This document shows, piece after piece, positions 33,179 through 33,897 of a DNA stretch of 33,897 nucleotides. Under the pieces are notes generated by a model. The model did no database searches and had not been told where the DNA came from. It was given only the letters and a program-made list of their open reading frames with translations. The first letter of the stretch is position 1. The number at the start of each line of letters is the position of its first letter. Origin of the DNA: an uncultured Clostridiaceae bacterium (lineage in GTDB: Bacteria > Bacillota > Clostridia > Lachnospirales > Lachnospiraceae); contig CAMHJT010000012.1 in NCBI GenBank assembly GCA_946185495.1, positions 1 to 33,897 on the forward strand, in the 5' to 3' direction. Both the position numbers and the translations under genes were made by a program.

Positions 33179-33617
33179 GATTCTTATTCTCCCTGACCTG
33201 CTTTAGCTTTTTATAAATATTAAATCGGATCTCTTCCAGCGTAGCGCCAAAGCCCCTCCCATCTTTCTGTATTGCCTTATTCAATTCCTCTTTCTTATCA
33301 TCCGGAATAAGCTCATACATCAAGCGACCGCAAGCACGTAAGATTTCTTTCCCGTACTCATGATCTTTATATTTTTCTCCCTATTCATGAAGATATTTGT
33401 AACTACTCAGCAGGTCTGCGCATTCACTGCGCAGACCGTGCCAAAACAGTATATTTTGCCGTGCAGCGGGTGAATTAGGATGCGCAAGCTTCACCCGCTG
33501 CGTAACTACTCAGCACCTGCTGAGTAGTTACAGATATTTTATATCCACCTCGGGATCTCCGCTGAGACCGCCGGTGATTTCTTTCATGATTGCTTCAAAA
33601 TCTTTATTTTCTGCCAT
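33126..33617 (-). pseudogene. Broken gene for a conserved helical (TPR-type) protein
   Basis: The ATG at 33617 has GGGAG upstream and a good promoter. The frame encodes MAENKDFEAIMKEITGGL...DIKYL, then stops inside the MITE (33399-33531). Deleting the MITE and one 8-bp duplication rejoins the frame as DIKYL-HE-stop-GEKYKDHEYGKEILRA, continuing ACGRLMYELIPDDKKEELNKAI to FNIYKK near 33213. The remaining TAG is probably a mutated CAG. After FNIYKK the reading drifts into the ADP-ribosylglycohydrolase start, so the large C-terminal part is lost. I recognise the opening as that of a Lachnospiraceae protein of about 300 aa with TPR-like repeats (from memory). Three lesions: insertion, nonsense codon, 3' truncation. 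Confidence 0.82.
33399..33531. mobile_element. 133-bp MITE, IS66-type ends, with 8-bp target duplication
   Basis: Perfect 17-bp terminal inverted repeats: GTAACTACTCAGCAGGT (33399-33415) and its complement (33515-33531). AGATATTT flanks it on both sides (33391-33398 and 33532-33539), an exact 8-bp target duplication. IS66-family elements are known for ends starting GTAA and 8-bp duplications. No transposase is encoded, so it would move only with help from elsewhere. Inside are three perfect hairpins: 33413-33437 (10-bp stem), 33463-33501 (12-bp stem) and 33502-33531 (14-bp stem, made by an extra copy of the end sequence). Confidence 0.9.
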
Positions 33618-33706
33618 GTTGGTTCTCCCTTCACGACTTATCTTCCGCATGGTTCATGATTCCTGCAAACACAGGAAGGCCGGTCCCGTTATGAACAATC
33701 GCATAT

Positions 33707-33735
33707 ATAATAGGCAAAAATTTTTGAATTTTCAA
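33707..33735 (-). promoter_or_regulatory. Promoter of the broken gene
   Basis: Minus strand: TTGAAA (33730-33735), 17 bp, TATTAT (33707-33712). A small hairpin TTCCTG/CAGGAA (33660-33677) lies in the leader. The promoter still looks intact, so the remnant and possibly the ADP-ribosylglycohydrolase gene may be transcribed through the MITE. Confidence 0.75.
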
Positions 33736-33769
33736 TGTTTATGGCAGCTCAAAGGCTGCGAAGTATGAG

Positions 33770-33897
33770 CAGCTAGTTATAGTGTGTCATGCCACCTTAC
33801 CCCTGTACATAGCCTGATGTGATTTCTGTTCGTCAGACCAGAGGTTTGCCTACAGCTTCCTTCAGATTCCACCTCGCGATGGACACCCTTGCTGTTC
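33770..33897 (-). other. Possible group II intron domain I fragment
   Basis: On the minus strand the text reads GGGTGTCCATCGCGAGG, GAATCTGAAGGAAGC, GGTCTGACGAACAGAAAT, GGCTATG, then GGGGTAAGGTGGCATGACAC. I recall this order from the 5' RNA part of clostridial group II introns. If so, the intron 5' end lies outside the window and the maturase gene that should follow is missing here, making it a remnant. This rests on memory, not on a search. Confidence 0.4.

Noticed and set aside
33391-33539. Retron-like msr-msd RNA (outer inverted repeat with inner hairpins)
   Set aside because: No reverse transcriptase gene nearby, and the exact 8-bp target duplication with restored reading frame shows a transposition product.

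Overview
The window looks like chromosome of a Gram-positive, Lachnospiraceae-type Clostridium relative with fairly GC-rich coding sequence. Support: AddAB recombination nuclease instead of RecBCD, strong GGAGG ribosome sites, some GTG/TTG starts, VanW and trigger-factor-like lipoproteins, TrkAH, several c-di-GMP enzymes, an orphan FliD-like protein, and small-protein families I associate with gut Lachnospiraceae. No rRNA, tRNA, CRISPR array or intact prophage is visible.

Layout. 1-698: 5' part of a zinc-ribbon protein gene. 699-1065: repeat-rich gap. 1066-8551: addB-addA, overlapping by 17 bp. 8552-8850: duplicated intergenic repeat. 8851-9282: small membrane-anchored FMN_bind-like protein. 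9380-16594 (minus): a run reading coiled-coil protein, HD-GYP-like hydrolase, a glycosyltransferase fused to an aldo/keto reductase, a trigger-factor-like lipoprotein, a VanW protein and a GlmU-like hexapeptide protein; an envelope-maintenance theme. 16879-19676 (plus): trkA-trkH potassium uptake. 19793-20081: small helical protein and a very strong terminator. 20147-22865 (minus): C39-like peptidase then a PAS-GGDEF protein. 23131-26810 (plus): HerA/DUF853 ATPase, then a membrane GGDEF-EAL phosphodiesterase. 26833-31545 (minus): hypothetical duplicated-domain protein, a large Sel1/TPR protein and a FliD-like protein.

31603-33897 is a decayed accessory tip, more AT-rich than the rest. It holds a DraG-type ADP-ribosylglycohydrolase, a shortened partner gene, and the remains of a helical (probably TPR) protein gene. 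That gene is split by a 133-bp MITE with perfect 17-bp terminal inverted repeats starting GTAA and a perfect 8-bp target duplication, the hallmarks of the IS66 family. Removing the MITE and one duplication restores the reading frame except for one TAG, so the history of decay can be read base by base. The far end resembles group II intron domain I.

Three c-di-GMP-type enzymes (HD-GYP, GGDEF, EAL) lie within 12 kb with no flagellar operon in the window, which suggests a non-motility use such as surface or envelope control. The most unusual coding feature is the glycosyltransferase/aldo-keto reductase fusion. The most unusual non-coding features are the MITE and two families of intergenic repeats, each present at two distant places.
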